From NCBI GenBank assembly GCA_022510425.1, contig JAFLTO010000004.1:124001-188000 (forward strand): a DNA stretch of 64,000 bases. Direction: 5' to 3'. The translations under genes were made by a program, and so were the position numbers. Source of the DNA: Muribaculaceae bacterium. GTDB taxonomy: Bacteria > Bacteroidota > Bacteroidia > Bacteroidales > Muribaculaceae. Positions 15,403 through 24,051 of this stretch are shown in pieces. The notes under the pieces were generated by a model. It was not told the origin of the DNA. It saw only the letters and a program-made list of their open reading frames with translations, and made no database searches. The stretch's first letter is position 1, and each line of letters opens with the position of its first letter.

Positions 15403-16250
15403 TCAATCGTCTACCATATTTGAATTTATTATATCTGTTTTCGTATCTTTGTCTGTATGGAAGGCATTAAGAATAAAGTTAAAAAGTTCAGGGTTTACAT
15501 AATAATTCTCTCGTCCAATCTTAAACTTTTCTAATATTCCTTCTTCTATCAATTGATTAAGATAGGACATGGCAGTAGGTCGGCTGATTCCAACTTCTTT
15601 AACAACAAATTCAATTTTAGTGTAAGGATGACGGAAAACATTATTAATAAGTTCCTGTGAATATATGGATGGACGGTTAGTCCTTATTTGATGTTTATGC
15701 TTCATCATTAGATTATATAACCCTCTTACAAACTTTATTGTTTCATCTGCTGTTTCCTCCACTCCTTTTAAAATAAATAGAATCAAATTTCCTAATCATT
15801 CTTGTCTCATACTGCCTAGAGTAATTCATAATATGTGCCTTTATTATGGTTTATGTATCGACTTAAATATAGGATAGGAAGATTTAATAAACCATGAAAA
15901 ACAAGATAAAGAATATTCAATACCCTTCCTGCTCGGCTTTCAAATTGATGATGAATAATAGCCATTTTAACCAATGGATCAATATCTCATAGAGTGTCAT
16001 CGTTAATAAATCTTTCCAAATTCCTCATACTGGCTTCTATCTCCTCTATAGTCTGTGGTAGAGTATAGACTGTTTTCCCCGTCTTTTCATTCCTTAGTGT
16101 TTTCCCGGGAGTGGTGGTATAGCCGGACAATGGTTTCCCCCAATTTGGTAAAGTATCAGAATAAACTTCTACGTAGCAAGCTCATTGTTATATAGAACTG
16201 ATCGAGGTTCATGAGTAAAACACCTTTCTCTTTAGCTCTCCAGATCGATT
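15403..16250 (-). pseudogene. Fic family AMP-transferase pseudogene
   Basis: Translating the minus strand from about 16170 gives a recognisable Fic protein, broken several times. GYTTTPGKTLRNEKTGKTVY is followed by a stop, then [15 protein letters not shown], which joins directly to [12 protein letters not shown]. The usual HPFxDGNG catalytic segment (about 9 residues, 27 bases) is deleted between FES and R. Downstream, YYELL is followed by stops where family members have Gln, Arg and Trp codons, then a frame change. The 127-residue open C-terminal part (15403-15786) is the winged-helix domain typical of the family (FVVKEVGISRPTAMSYLNQL). The 5' limit is uncertain. Confidence 0.85.
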
Positions 16251-16255
16251 CAAAT

Positions 16256-17155
16256 TTATTTATTATCTGCACCATATTTCATTAATTCTTCTATCTTTTT
16301 ATTTTCATGAGTCAAATAATTCAAAAAAATTCTTCTAACTTTCTTTTTACAATCATTTTCCTTAATTATACGTAAACCAATAGCCTTTAAAACTCTTTTT
16401 GAAAAATCAAGTTCCACATCCTTTAGATTATCTTCTAAAATTTCATTCATTATCCCAGTAATTTTTTTAGATTCCGAAAGGGTAACGTTATTTATGTCTT
16501 CATATTTAAACAACTCTAAAATTATTTCTATATCGTTAATCATATTTCTTTGTCTGTCAAATAAAAGATTAAGCTCATTTATAAGTTGTTTAGAATCCTT
16601 ATCTAATGGATGATAAAGATTGATATAAAGGTAATCTATTTCTAATCTTAACTGATTTATTCTATTTATTAAGTATGTAGTGCTCCTAATTTTATTCTCT
16701 AATGTTTCATTTCTGTGCTTAGATAATTCTGCACAAAAATCTAAATAAACATTATTTTCAAATAGATTAATAATTTTTTCGCATATTGTTGTAATACCTA
16801 ATAAATGAGATCTTTTTTGTTGATATATAAATAATTTAAATTGAAGTTTTCTATTATATTCATTATTTTTATCATTGACAAACCTATTATCTTCATTTTC
16901 TCTATGGTTTTGTTCAAGTTGTCGATCTAAAACGTATAATGTAATAGCTGCCATTATGGACGAGCCTAAATATCCACCCCAAAAACCTAACCAAGCTGAG
17001 GGACCGGCTTCATTAAAATAAGACAATGAAAAATAACAACATAAACTTAAAATAAAAGGAACAGATACCAGGATTATAATGAAGACAAGATATTTATAAA
17101 TAAATTTCCTTAGATTTAACCCCGTTTTCCCATCTTCACAATTTTTTGTTTCCAT
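16256..17155 (-). CDS. Two-helix membrane protein with long coiled coil, unknown function
   Basis: This 299-residue protein was not assigned to a named family. The N-terminal region has two hydrophobic segments, about residues 19-45 (YLVFIIILVSVPFILSLCC) and 57-80 (WLGFWGGYLGSSIMAAITLY). The second matches a GFWGGYLG-type motif common in small membrane proteins of phage-defence and accessory regions. The remaining 215 residues are helical, charged and probably cytoplasmic. Its A+T content looks higher than that of its neighbours, suggesting acquisition. It lies beside the Fic relic and the McrBC genes, so a defence role is conceivable but unproven. Confidence 0.7.
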   Translation of the reverse strand: METKNCEDGKTGLNLRKFIYKYLVFIIILVSVPFILSLCCYFSLSYFNEAGPSAWLGFWGGYLGSSIMAAITLYVLDRQLEQNHRENEDNRFVNDKNNEYNRKLQFKLFIYQQKRSHLLGITTICEKIINLFENNVYLDFCAELSKHRNETLENKIRSTTYLINRINQLRLEIDYLYINLYHPLDKDSKQLINELNLLFDRQRNMINDIEIILELFKYEDINNVTLSESKKITGIMNEILEDNLKDVELDFSKRVLKAIGLRIIKENDCKKKVRRIFLNYLTHENKKIEELMKYGADNK

Positions 17156-17186
17156 TATATAATATTTAAGAGAGAATAAATTTTGA

Positions 17187-17335
17187 TTGAATTATTTTTG
17201 TTGAGCCTATCTTTGTTTTAAGAGTTGGAACCTAAAATACAAGAACTTTAAGTAGCATCTGACGGCTGACAAAAGTCTTAAGTGACTACACGGGCCTTCT
17301 AAAAATTTTGTCGGCTTTCGCCGTATTTCTTTTTT
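17187..17335 (+). ncRNA. Possible small RNA (promoter and terminator without an ORF)
   Basis: On the plus strand TTG (17187-17189), 18 bases and TATCTTTG (17208-17215) form a promoter-like pair. About 95 bases downstream the short hairpin CGGC-TTTC-GCCG (17312-17323) is followed by a T-rich tract. No open frame lies between. The transcript would be roughly 110 bases from about 17222. The stem is only 4 bp, so this is weak. Confidence 0.25.
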
Positions 17336-17385
17336 ATGTTTTGGTCATTGTCAGAATAAAGCTACACTTCTTGTAAAGTTAAGAA

Positions 17386-17585
17386 TTATTTATTAGACTT
17401 TGTCTTTAAGTGACTAATTTCGTCATTGAAAAACTCTAATGTTTCTTCTTTACCGAGAGGATCAATGAGTTTTTCGTAGCCGGAGAGGGTGATTGAAAGC
17501 TGAGGATTCAACTCTTGGATAATGGTTTTATCGACTCCGTATTTTGCTTCTATTTGTTTGAATCCAAGGAGTTGGTAAATGCCGA
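17386..17585 (-). pseudogene. C-terminal remnant of a second MobC-like mobilization protein
   Basis: The minus strand encodes about 60 residues ending at TAA (17386-17388) that match the C terminus of the mobilization protein at 6810-7619. QIEAKYGVDKTIIQELNPQL here corresponds to QIEAKYEVDKAIIQELSPQL there, and LSITLSGYEKLIDPLGKEE to LSITLYGYEKLTDQLGKEE. The N-terminal three quarters, including the membrane helix, are missing. This is a relic of a related mobilizable element, inserted in the opposite orientation. Confidence 0.9.
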
Positions 17586-17684
17586 TATTCGGAAATTACG
17601 CCAATGTATAAGAAGATACAGAACACCTCTCTTGATGATAGGATAAAAGACTACCTCAGCAAACCTGTTTCGCACTATGAATGA
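17586..17684 (+). pseudogene. Short C-terminal gene fragment, unidentified
   Basis: A plus-strand frame of 32 codons (including MYKKIQNTSLDDRIKDYL) runs to a TGA at 17682-17684 with no start or upstream domain. It abuts the mobilization-protein relic and looks like the tail of a gene cut at the element junction. The family was not recognised. The rest of 17685-17818 shows nothing clear. Confidence 0.35.
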
Positions 17685-17818
17685 GAGTTAATTTAAGTCA
17701 AAATTAACCTCTGGCACAGTTTATCGGACACTACCGAACAAAAGACTTCCAGCGAACAAAATAAAAGGATGCGAGTCCAAAACAGACCGCATCCTCTTGT
17801 GGGGTGAATGGAATATTG

Positions 17819-19573
17819 TTAACGAGCTATCTTTCGCGTTGTAATTTTTCCATCTTCTCTTAATTCTTTCACAATGAAAATACCTTTCCCGGGTTGTGAC
17901 ACTTTCTTTCCCGAGAGGTCGAAATATTCAACTTTCTTCACCGGAGAGAGTGTAATTGTTTCCACTACGGATTCAGTAGTGATTTCTCCAGTTTCCACAT
18001 CAAGGGTAACAATGTCACTAAAGGTGAGTGTATTATCATGAAAATAAACGCTTTGCACACCTATGGCAGATACTCCGTCAACGTAAATCCCTATGTCGTA
18101 TTCGTTTCCTAATACTCTGGTAATATCTTTATTATTGTCAAACAATGAATTCATATACCTTTGCTGCCCCGGAACGTATTGATACATTATCACTTCACGG
18201 TCGAGAAGGTCCCATCCCACTTCCTCTTCGAATATCAGTTCTTCCCCATCGATGAATATTCTGTAGAATAATGTTTCGTCGTCAAGAAGATTTCCTTCGG
18301 TGGAATAATTGGTGAGATTGAAGAAGAAGTCGTTGAACCCTTGATATTCCATCCATCTGGTTTCGTATCTCAATCCCGTGGGATTTGAGGGCGTACCGTT
18401 GGCTGTACCTTGATATTTAAGAGTGAACTTTCCGAGAATCATAGCGATATTATCGTAGCTTTCTTCGTCAGGCTGGAAAGAAAGATACACATGGTCTTCA
18501 TTGGCTGAGATAATTTTATTTTCCCTGTCGATATCGAGAGGGAAAACAGCGGATGGGGGAGCCCAGAGGTAAGGCAAATTGTCCTCATTCCATTCCTTGT
18601 CTTCATCGAAGTCAGGATTGTCGTACATCACCTTAGTGTAAAGATAATATTGATCGTAGTAGATTCCGAGACATTGGTTTTGAGCCACGTAAGCCTTGTC
18701 CCCCTCAACTGTAGCCTTGATCGTGATTGCTTTTGGCACGTTGAGGAAACCTCGGATATATAGTGAATCGTCCACGTAAGCCACCTCTACAAGTTTTGCA
18801 TAATCCCATTCGTCGATGAAAACATATTCTTCCACGGTTGCATTTTCCGGTAGTTCCACGATTGATGTATCGGAGAAGTTCCATTCCTGTATGTAATCAC
18901 TGAAGCCCAGGAATTTATCAGGCTCATCAGAATAGCAAATTCCAATAACATATTCCGGTGGTGTTTCCCCATCGAATTGTCCGCCCGGAAGGCTCAAAGT
19001 CATATTCCCGTTGTCGTCGAGTAAATATTCGAATTCGGTGATGGACGGATCATAATAGAAATCCACTACATCATCCTTAATATCTGTGGTAAGCACCACC
19101 AAAGTGATGCCATATCCCTCTTCGGGATAAAATTCCAGTATCTGATTAGCCTTGCAGGTAATTTTGTCCCCATCTACCACACCCTTAACATAGTTACCTG
19201 TGGCAACTGTGGATAATATGTCCTGTAAGTACACCGTGTTATCCTCGCCCCATACTGCTACGCCCGGGAATGTTTCTACGTATTGATACATTTCGTCGTT
19301 GAAAACGAAAGTACCGGAGGAGATCTTGTTATAATATTTTGTCTCACCCTCAGCATTGGTTATCACATCAGGGATTTCATCCTCTACACGTGTGGAAACC
19401 GGCACATTGTGGATTTCACCTATCTTGTAGGTCTTCCCGTTGAGTGTCACCGTGCTTATCTCGCCGTTGTAGAGCGGATTGTTGGCTTTTAACAAATCCG
19501 GGCACCCTCGTGTCGAGAATGCCGGGATTGTAACTAAAGCCATTATTGATGCTAATATCAATCTTGACTTCAT
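17819..19573 (-). CDS. Secreted protein with T9SS-like C-terminal domain
   Basis: This 584-residue protein has an N-terminal signal peptide (MKSRLILASIMALVTIPAFS) and a large acidic, aromatic-rich beta-type body without a recognised catalytic motif. The last 45 residues (VEYFDLSGKKVSQPGKGIFI, then a basic end) have the form of the short beta-sandwich sorting domains (Por secretion tail-like) of T9SS cargo: a hydrophobic strand, D-x-x-G-K, G-I-Y/F-I-V, basic end. It is probably exported and surface-attached or released. It lies 9 bases after a second secreted-protein gene, and both probably form one operon read leftwards. Confidence 0.8.
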   Translation of the reverse strand: MKSRLILASIMALVTIPAFSTRGCPDLLKANNPLYNGEISTVTLNGKTYKIGEIHNVPVSTRVEDEIPDVITNAEGETKYYNKISSGTFVFNDEMYQYVETFPGVAVWGEDNTVYLQDILSTVATGNYVKGVVDGDKITCKANQILEFYPEEGYGITLVVLTTDIKDDVVDFYYDPSITEFEYLLDDNGNMTLSLPGGQFDGETPPEYVIGICYSDEPDKFLGFSDYIQEWNFSDTSIVELPENATVEEYVFIDEWDYAKLVEVAYVDDSLYIRGFLNVPKAITIKATVEGDKAYVAQNQCLGIYYDQYYLYTKVMYDNPDFDEDKEWNEDNLPYLWAPPSAVFPLDIDRENKIISANEDHVYLSFQPDEESYDNIAMILGKFTLKYQGTANGTPSNPTGLRYETRWMEYQGFNDFFFNLTNYSTEGNLLDDETLFYRIFIDGEELIFEEEVGWDLLDREVIMYQYVPGQQRYMNSLFDNNKDITRVLGNEYDIGIYVDGVSAIGVQSVYFHDNTLTFSDIVTLDVETGEITTESVVETITLSPVKKVEYFDLSGKKVSQPGKGIFIVKELREDGKITTRKIAR

Positions 19574-19582
19574 AGAATGTTA

Positions 19583-20530
19583 TTATTTGATCACTACTTT
19601 CTTACCATTAATTACATAAATGCCGGGTGCAGGTTTACCGTTAGTTACAACTTTCACACCTTTGAGAGTATAGATCATTTGTGGCTCATTGTCATGTAAT
19701 ATTCCGTTGACCCCTGAGGTTTCGGATTTCTCTATTATATATTCAAGATATAAACTTGCACTTAATTGATTTTCGCCGTCAACATCAATCAATAAGTAGG
19801 CTTCAGGAATCATGATTTCCACTTCACCCGGTGCTTCGTTGGTAAGGTTGATAACCAATTCATTTTGGTCGTTTATAGTCACTTGTTTGCCAAACTCAAG
19901 AGATCCGAACGACCAGTCATCATAATTATTATAACCGATGGTGCCGGTGAGATAAGAAATCGGATTACCACCGCAGCTTATCTTTACAATGGCTTCATTT
20001 TGTTTAATAGTTGAGCCATCTTCCGGACTCCATGTCATATCATTGAAATAAGCAAGGTCTGCATAAGGTGATTTGGTCAATGTGATGATTTGAACCGGAT
20101 TAATTTCTCCTGATTTGTTTTTTACTATTCCTTCAGGAATAGAAATTTCTATTGATTTTGCATCATCATAATCCTGGTCCATTTCATAGAGAGCTATGGT
20201 GAGATAAGATTCTTCTTCAAACCAAACAGTGCCGTCATCATCTTTAAACTCCGGACTATAAATGTAATATGCAGGCACTTCAACAGCCACTCCATTATCG
20301 ATCGAAACGCTGACATAGGCATATTCTTCGTCCCAGTCATTGATTTGTGGATCAACAAGCATAACGATGCCCGGCCATTCGATTTCAACGCTTCCGGGTA
20401 TTTCAAGATACACTTCTGATGTAGGGTATTGCAAAGTTGCCTCCGGCATGAAATTTTCGGCTTTAGATGTCAGGGATGTGAAGCAGCCACCTATCATCAT
20501 AGCCAAGGTAAGTTTGTAGAATTGTTTCAT
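19583..20530 (-). CDS. Secreted protein with T9SS-like C-terminal domain
   Basis: This 315-residue protein begins with a signal peptide (MKQFYKLTLAMMIGGCFTSL, cut near SKA) and has two or more Ig-like beta segments, such as PTSEVYLEIPGSVEIEWPG. The C terminus (MIYTLKGVKVV, then GIYVINGKKVVIK) has the same layout as the tail of the neighbouring downstream gene and fits a type IX sorting domain. No enzymatic signature is visible. It is the first gene of a two-gene operon. No convincing TAnnTTTG promoter was found in the AT-rich upstream 270 bases, which include a 10-bp inverted repeat. Confidence 0.8.
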   Translation of the reverse strand: MKQFYKLTLAMMIGGCFTSLTSKAENFMPEATLQYPTSEVYLEIPGSVEIEWPGIVMLVDPQINDWDEEYAYVSVSIDNGVAVEVPAYYIYSPEFKDDDGTVWFEEESYLTIALYEMDQDYDDAKSIEISIPEGIVKNKSGEINPVQIITLTKSPYADLAYFNDMTWSPEDGSTIKQNEAIVKISCGGNPISYLTGTIGYNNYDDWSFGSLEFGKQVTINDQNELVINLTNEAPGEVEIMIPEAYLLIDVDGENQLSASLYLEYIIEKSETSGVNGILHDNEPQMIYTLKGVKVVTNGKPAPGIYVINGKKVVIK

Positions 20531-20712
20531 AAATCTTTAGTTTAAAATTATTTAATATTGATTGGTTATATTTATCCGTTAAAAAAGTAATTTCTTTTAT
20601 CGAATTTATATTTTTTAACTATAATATACAAATTTGTAGCGTTAAAATATTTTGTTGATTGCATCTTGCCGGCAATTTTAATTTCCTCCCGAAGTTTGGG
20701 GGTAAAATTCCA

Positions 20713-20779
20713 TAACACGATATCCGGCCTATCAAATATTCCTTCTGTAATAATGATTCATAAGATGACTATCGTGTTA
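20713..20779. repeat. 10-bp inverted repeat in the intergenic region
   Basis: TAACACGATA (20713-20722) is matched by TATCGTGTTA (20770-20779) with a 47-base interval. It lies between two minus-strand genes (the small protein and the secreted pair) and could be an operator or a structured leader. Confidence 0.4.
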
Positions 20780-20802
20780 TTACATCTTAAGCCGAACAAA
20801 AA

Positions 20803-21000
20803 TCATTTTGTTTTTTCTTCCGGATTTAACCAATTTTCAAGCTTCGAGATGAGGTTTTGAATAGAAATCTGGTCATCCTCCAACAGGTGAAATTTCTCAC
20901 GAAACGGTATTTGATCTTGTTCGGGAGAGCCTTTTAGTTGCATCAGTTCATTGCCAATCTCAGTCATTTTATTATAATTGCCACGAGAGTGAGAATGCAT
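20803..21000 (-). CDS. Small conserved helical protein (65 residues)
   Basis: This 65-residue, largely helical protein (MHSHSRGNYNKMTEIGNELM, later FREKFHLLEDDQISIQNLI) has no recognised domain. A second copy of identical length at 15067-15264 differs by a nonsense codon and scattered substitutions. The conservation of residues rather than bases between the copies supports real coding. The charged pattern suggests a short coiled coil. It is divergent from the TonB receptor gene, sharing a 94-base intergenic region. Confidence 0.65.
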   Translation of the reverse strand: MHSHSRGNYNKMTEIGNELMQLKGSPEQDQIPFREKFHLLEDDQISIQNLISKLENWLNPEEKTK

Positions 21001-21071
21001 TTTGAGGATATTATTGTAGAGGAAATAGAAATGAAAGTTTAGGGTTTTGCAAGGTGAGGAGTAATTTTATT

Positions 21072-21079
21072 TAACTTTG
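21072..21079 (+). promoter_or_regulatory. -7 element of the TonB receptor promoter, nearly leaderless
   Basis: TAACTTTG fits the Bacteroidetes -7 consensus, with a TTG about 22 bases upstream. Transcription would begin about 21086, only some 9 bases before the ATG at 21095. This excludes the in-frame TTG at 21077, which lies inside the promoter. Confidence 0.6.
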
Positions 21080-21094
21080 CTGACCGGAATCAGT

Positions 21095-23155
21095 ATGGGC
21101 CACTTTTTATCCTTAATATCGGTTTTAATGCCTTTTATTTCCCCTGTAGAAGGTCAGGCTATTATGAACGACACTCTCAAGGTCAATGAACTAAAAGAGA
21201 TTGTTGTCACGGATTTTTCCGCTCGAAACCGGATTCAAAACTCACATTTAGGTAGCGAGACTTTGGAACTTAACCAACTTTCTCTGACTCCTCAATTGTT
21301 CGGAGAAGCTGATATAATAAAGTCGATTACATTATTGCCGGGAGTAAGAAATGAAAACGATGGCGCAGGAGGATTTGAAGTAAGAGGAGGAACTGCTTAC
21401 CAAAACCTTGTTATAATGGACGGGATGTCTCTCTTCAATCCGTCGCACATGATGGGAATCTTCTCAACATTTAATGAAGATGCCATGAGCAACGCCACTC
21501 TTTATAAAGGTCCTATACCGGTGACTTTCGGAGGAGCCTCTTCTTCTGTTTTGGAAACCCACATGAAAGCCGGGAATCCCAAGACGTTTAATTTTTCAGC
21601 TACCATCGGGATTCTAAATGCAAAATTATCAGCATCAGGACCCATTATAAAAGATAAAATCACTTTTCAGGTATCTGCTCGTCGTTCCTATGTGGATTTA
21701 TTTTTGAAATTAATACCTCAGTATAAGGGTACGGTGATGAATTTCTATGATATCAATGCAAAGGTAAGATACACTCCAAACACTTCAAACCATATTGACT
21801 TTTCTTTTTTTGCATCCCGTGACCATCTTGCGGTTTCAAAATTGATGGATCTGCGTTGGGGTAATGTAGCCGGAAGTGTCAATTGGTTGTTAAGAAAAGA
21901 TGATTGGTCTTTTACATCTACAATCTCGGTTACAAATTATACTACTGATATGGGGATGAATATTATGGACGCCGATCAATCCCTTACACAGTATATCAGG
22001 TCATACAATCTTAATGAAAGAATACTTTACGAAATTTCGGATAATCATAACTTGGAATTCGGGATACGTTCCGATCTTCTTCAAGTAAAATCCGGTGACA
22101 TGCTGATCCGAGATACAAGACACAGAGAAATGCGTTCAGGATGGCAGAACGCACTTTGGATTAAATATGAAGGAGGATTCTTATCAAAACTTTTTATTGA
22201 ATTAGGATTAAGAGGCTCTCTATTTTCGGCTATATCTCAGTCAAGGTTTCATTATTTCACAACCTTATATGAAGACGCACCGGAATTTAATTCTAAAACA
22301 TATTTTAAGCCTGAACCCAGAGCAAGCCTAAAATATCAGTTAAATGAGTATCATAACCTTAAGGCTGGAGTTTCCGTTGCAACGCAAAATCTACATGGTC
22401 TGAGATCAACTATGACTACCTTCCCATTTGACAGGTATGCCCTGACTTCTGATTTTGTAAGGCCTGAAGTGGCCGTTCAATATTCTATGGGTTATGCGGG
22501 AATGAATTCCTCAGGTTCATGGGACTGGAGTGCAGAGGTTTACTACAAAACCATGCAAAATGTTTATGATTATAAAGATGGAGTCACGATGTTTTCCCGG
22601 ATTAATTTAGAGAGTCTTATACTTCAGGGGAAGGGAAGAAGCTACGGTCTGGAAGTGATGCTTCGCAAGAACTTCGGCAAATTGACGGGTTGGCTCTCTT
22701 ATACTCTTTCCAGGACTGAAACTAAAGTGCCCGGAATTAATAATAACAAATGGTATAAGGCTTCAAACGACCGAAGAAATGATATAGCCGTTGTAGCCCT
22801 TTATGATTTTAATGAAAAATGGAATGTATCTGCTTCTTGGACTTATGCCTCTGGCCGACCCTTGACAGCTCCGGATGCTAAATACACAATAGATGGAGTC
22901 ACTTGCTACTACTATTCGGAAAGGAATTCCTACATGACTCCACCTTCCCACCGACTTGATGTCTCTGCAAGGTATGTTAAAGAAGGGGAAAAGTTTACCT
23001 CAATAGTTTCTTTTGGCGTATATAATTTATATGCCCATCAAAGCCCTTTTGTTATATATTTCGAGGATGATCCAACTAAACCGTCGGGTACAAGGGCTGT
23101 TCAAAGATCGTTATTCAGCATTTTGCCTTCCATATCCTATACGCTTAAATTTTGA
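21095..23155 (+). CDS. TonB-dependent outer-membrane receptor
   Basis: After a signal peptide (MGHFLSLISVLMPFISPVEG), the plug domain is seen at about residues 30-160, with LKEIVVTDFSARN, SITLLPGV, GGFEVRGG and YQNLVIMDG. A beta-barrel of about 500 residues ends in a typical aromatic outer-membrane terminus (ISYTLKF). It would import a ligand across the outer membrane using TonB energy. There is no N-terminal carboxypeptidase-like domain, so the protein is shorter (686 residues) than SusC-type receptors. The DUF4249 lipoprotein gene overlaps its stop codon; such pairs are common in Bacteroidota, and the ligand is unknown. Confidence 0.9.
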   Translation: MGHFLSLISVLMPFISPVEGQAIMNDTLKVNELKEIVVTDFSARNRIQNSHLGSETLELNQLSLTPQLFGEADIIKSITLLPGVRNENDGAGGFEVRGGTAYQNLVIMDGMSLFNPSHMMGIFSTFNEDAMSNATLYKGPIPVTFGGASSSVLETHMKAGNPKTFNFSATIGILNAKLSASGPIIKDKITFQVSARRSYVDLFLKLIPQYKGTVMNFYDINAKVRYTPNTSNHIDFSFFASRDHLAVSKLMDLRWGNVAGSVNWLLRKDDWSFTSTISVTNYTTDMGMNIMDADQSLTQYIRSYNLNERILYEISDNHNLEFGIRSDLLQVKSGDMLIRDTRHREMRSGWQNALWIKYEGGFLSKLFIELGLRGSLFSAISQSRFHYFTTLYEDAPEFNSKTYFKPEPRASLKYQLNEYHNLKAGVSVATQNLHGLRSTMTTFPFDRYALTSDFVRPEVAVQYSMGYAGMNSSGSWDWSAEVYYKTMQNVYDYKDGVTMFSRINLESLILQGKGRSYGLEVMLRKNFGKLTGWLSYTLSRTETKVPGINNNKWYKASNDRRNDIAVVALYDFNEKWNVSASWTYASGRPLTAPDAKYTIDGVTCYYYSERNSYMTPPSHRLDVSARYVKEGEKFTSIVSFGVYNLYAHQSPFVIYFEDDPTKPSGTRAVQRSLFSILPSISYTLKF

Positions 23156-23955
23156 TGAAAAGATTATACCAGATAATTCCAATCATATTTTTGTTGCTGT
23201 TGTCATGTGAGAAAGAACTTGACTTCAAGTATCATGTTATTGAACCCCAACTTGTGATTGAAGGGATCCTTTCTCAAGAAGGTGTGATGGTATCTTTAAC
23301 AAATACCACACCAATGGATGAAAAAATAGAAAAGAATTATTTGACAGATGCAGAAGTTTGTTTAGTGGACATAAGTGAGGCAAAAGAGGTTGAGTTGAAA
23401 TCTGACAAAAACGGTTTATTCACAAATATTTATATTCCAGTTAGCGGTCATGACTATCAACTTATAGTGAGGCGTGAAGGTAAGGAATATTACTCCCGCT
23501 CCACGATGCGTCCTGCCACTAAAATATTGGGACTAATGTTTCAATGGATCAAGATGCCTTACGATTTCGTAGCCGTGCTTCAGATCACATTTACTGATTT
23601 TGAGAGCGCCGATGATTGTTATTGGATTAAAATTTTTAGAAATAATGAACCCTATAAATGGATTCTGTCTGATGATCGAGGAGCGGTGAATGGAGAGATT
23701 ACGGAAGTTATTATGACCTCACGCAAGGATTTAAGTGAAGAAGATGAAAAAGACATCTTAAGGGATGGAGATGAAGTGAAAGTGGTTATAAATGTAATTT
23801 CAAGGGAAATGTATGATTACCTCATTGCTCTTGAAAACGATAGCAACGGCCCTCAAATGTTCCAAGGCGATTTTTGTTTGGGTTATTTCATGGCTTCCGA
23901 GTCTGTATCAGATTCGATTATTTTCCGTCCTGAGGAAATAACCCAATATAAATAA
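23155..23955 (+). CDS. DUF4249 family lipoprotein
   Basis: This lipoprotein of 266 residues has a signal peptide ending in a lipobox (IFLLLLSC). A beta-rich body follows with the family's opening pattern (EPQLVIEGILSQEGVMVSLT). ATG at 23155 is used, overlapping the receptor's stop (TGATG), so translation is coupled. DUF4249 proteins accompany TonB receptors of this type and are presumed surface partners that help capture or deliver substrate. The substrate cannot be inferred here. Confidence 0.85.
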   Translation: MKRLYQIIPIIFLLLLSCEKELDFKYHVIEPQLVIEGILSQEGVMVSLTNTTPMDEKIEKNYLTDAEVCLVDISEAKEVELKSDKNGLFTNIYIPVSGHDYQLIVRREGKEYYSRSTMRPATKILGLMFQWIKMPYDFVAVLQITFTDFESADDCYWIKIFRNNEPYKWILSDDRGAVNGEITEVIMTSRKDLSEEDEKDILRDGDEVKVVINVISREMYDYLIALENDSNGPQMFQGDFCLGYFMASESVSDSIIFRPEEITQYK

Positions 23956-24051
23956 TTACAGTTTTTTCTTAGCGCTTCTTTTTCGAAGCAGGGATTAAAG
24001 ATGAATTATTCTTTATTAGAATAGGGCCAAAGATAGTATTTAGCACTGATA

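Noticed and set aside
15403..15786. Stand-alone winged-helix regulator of 127 residues
   Set aside because: The upstream minus-strand sequence translates into the rest of a Fic protein with stops and a deletion, so this is the C-terminal remnant of a pseudogene.
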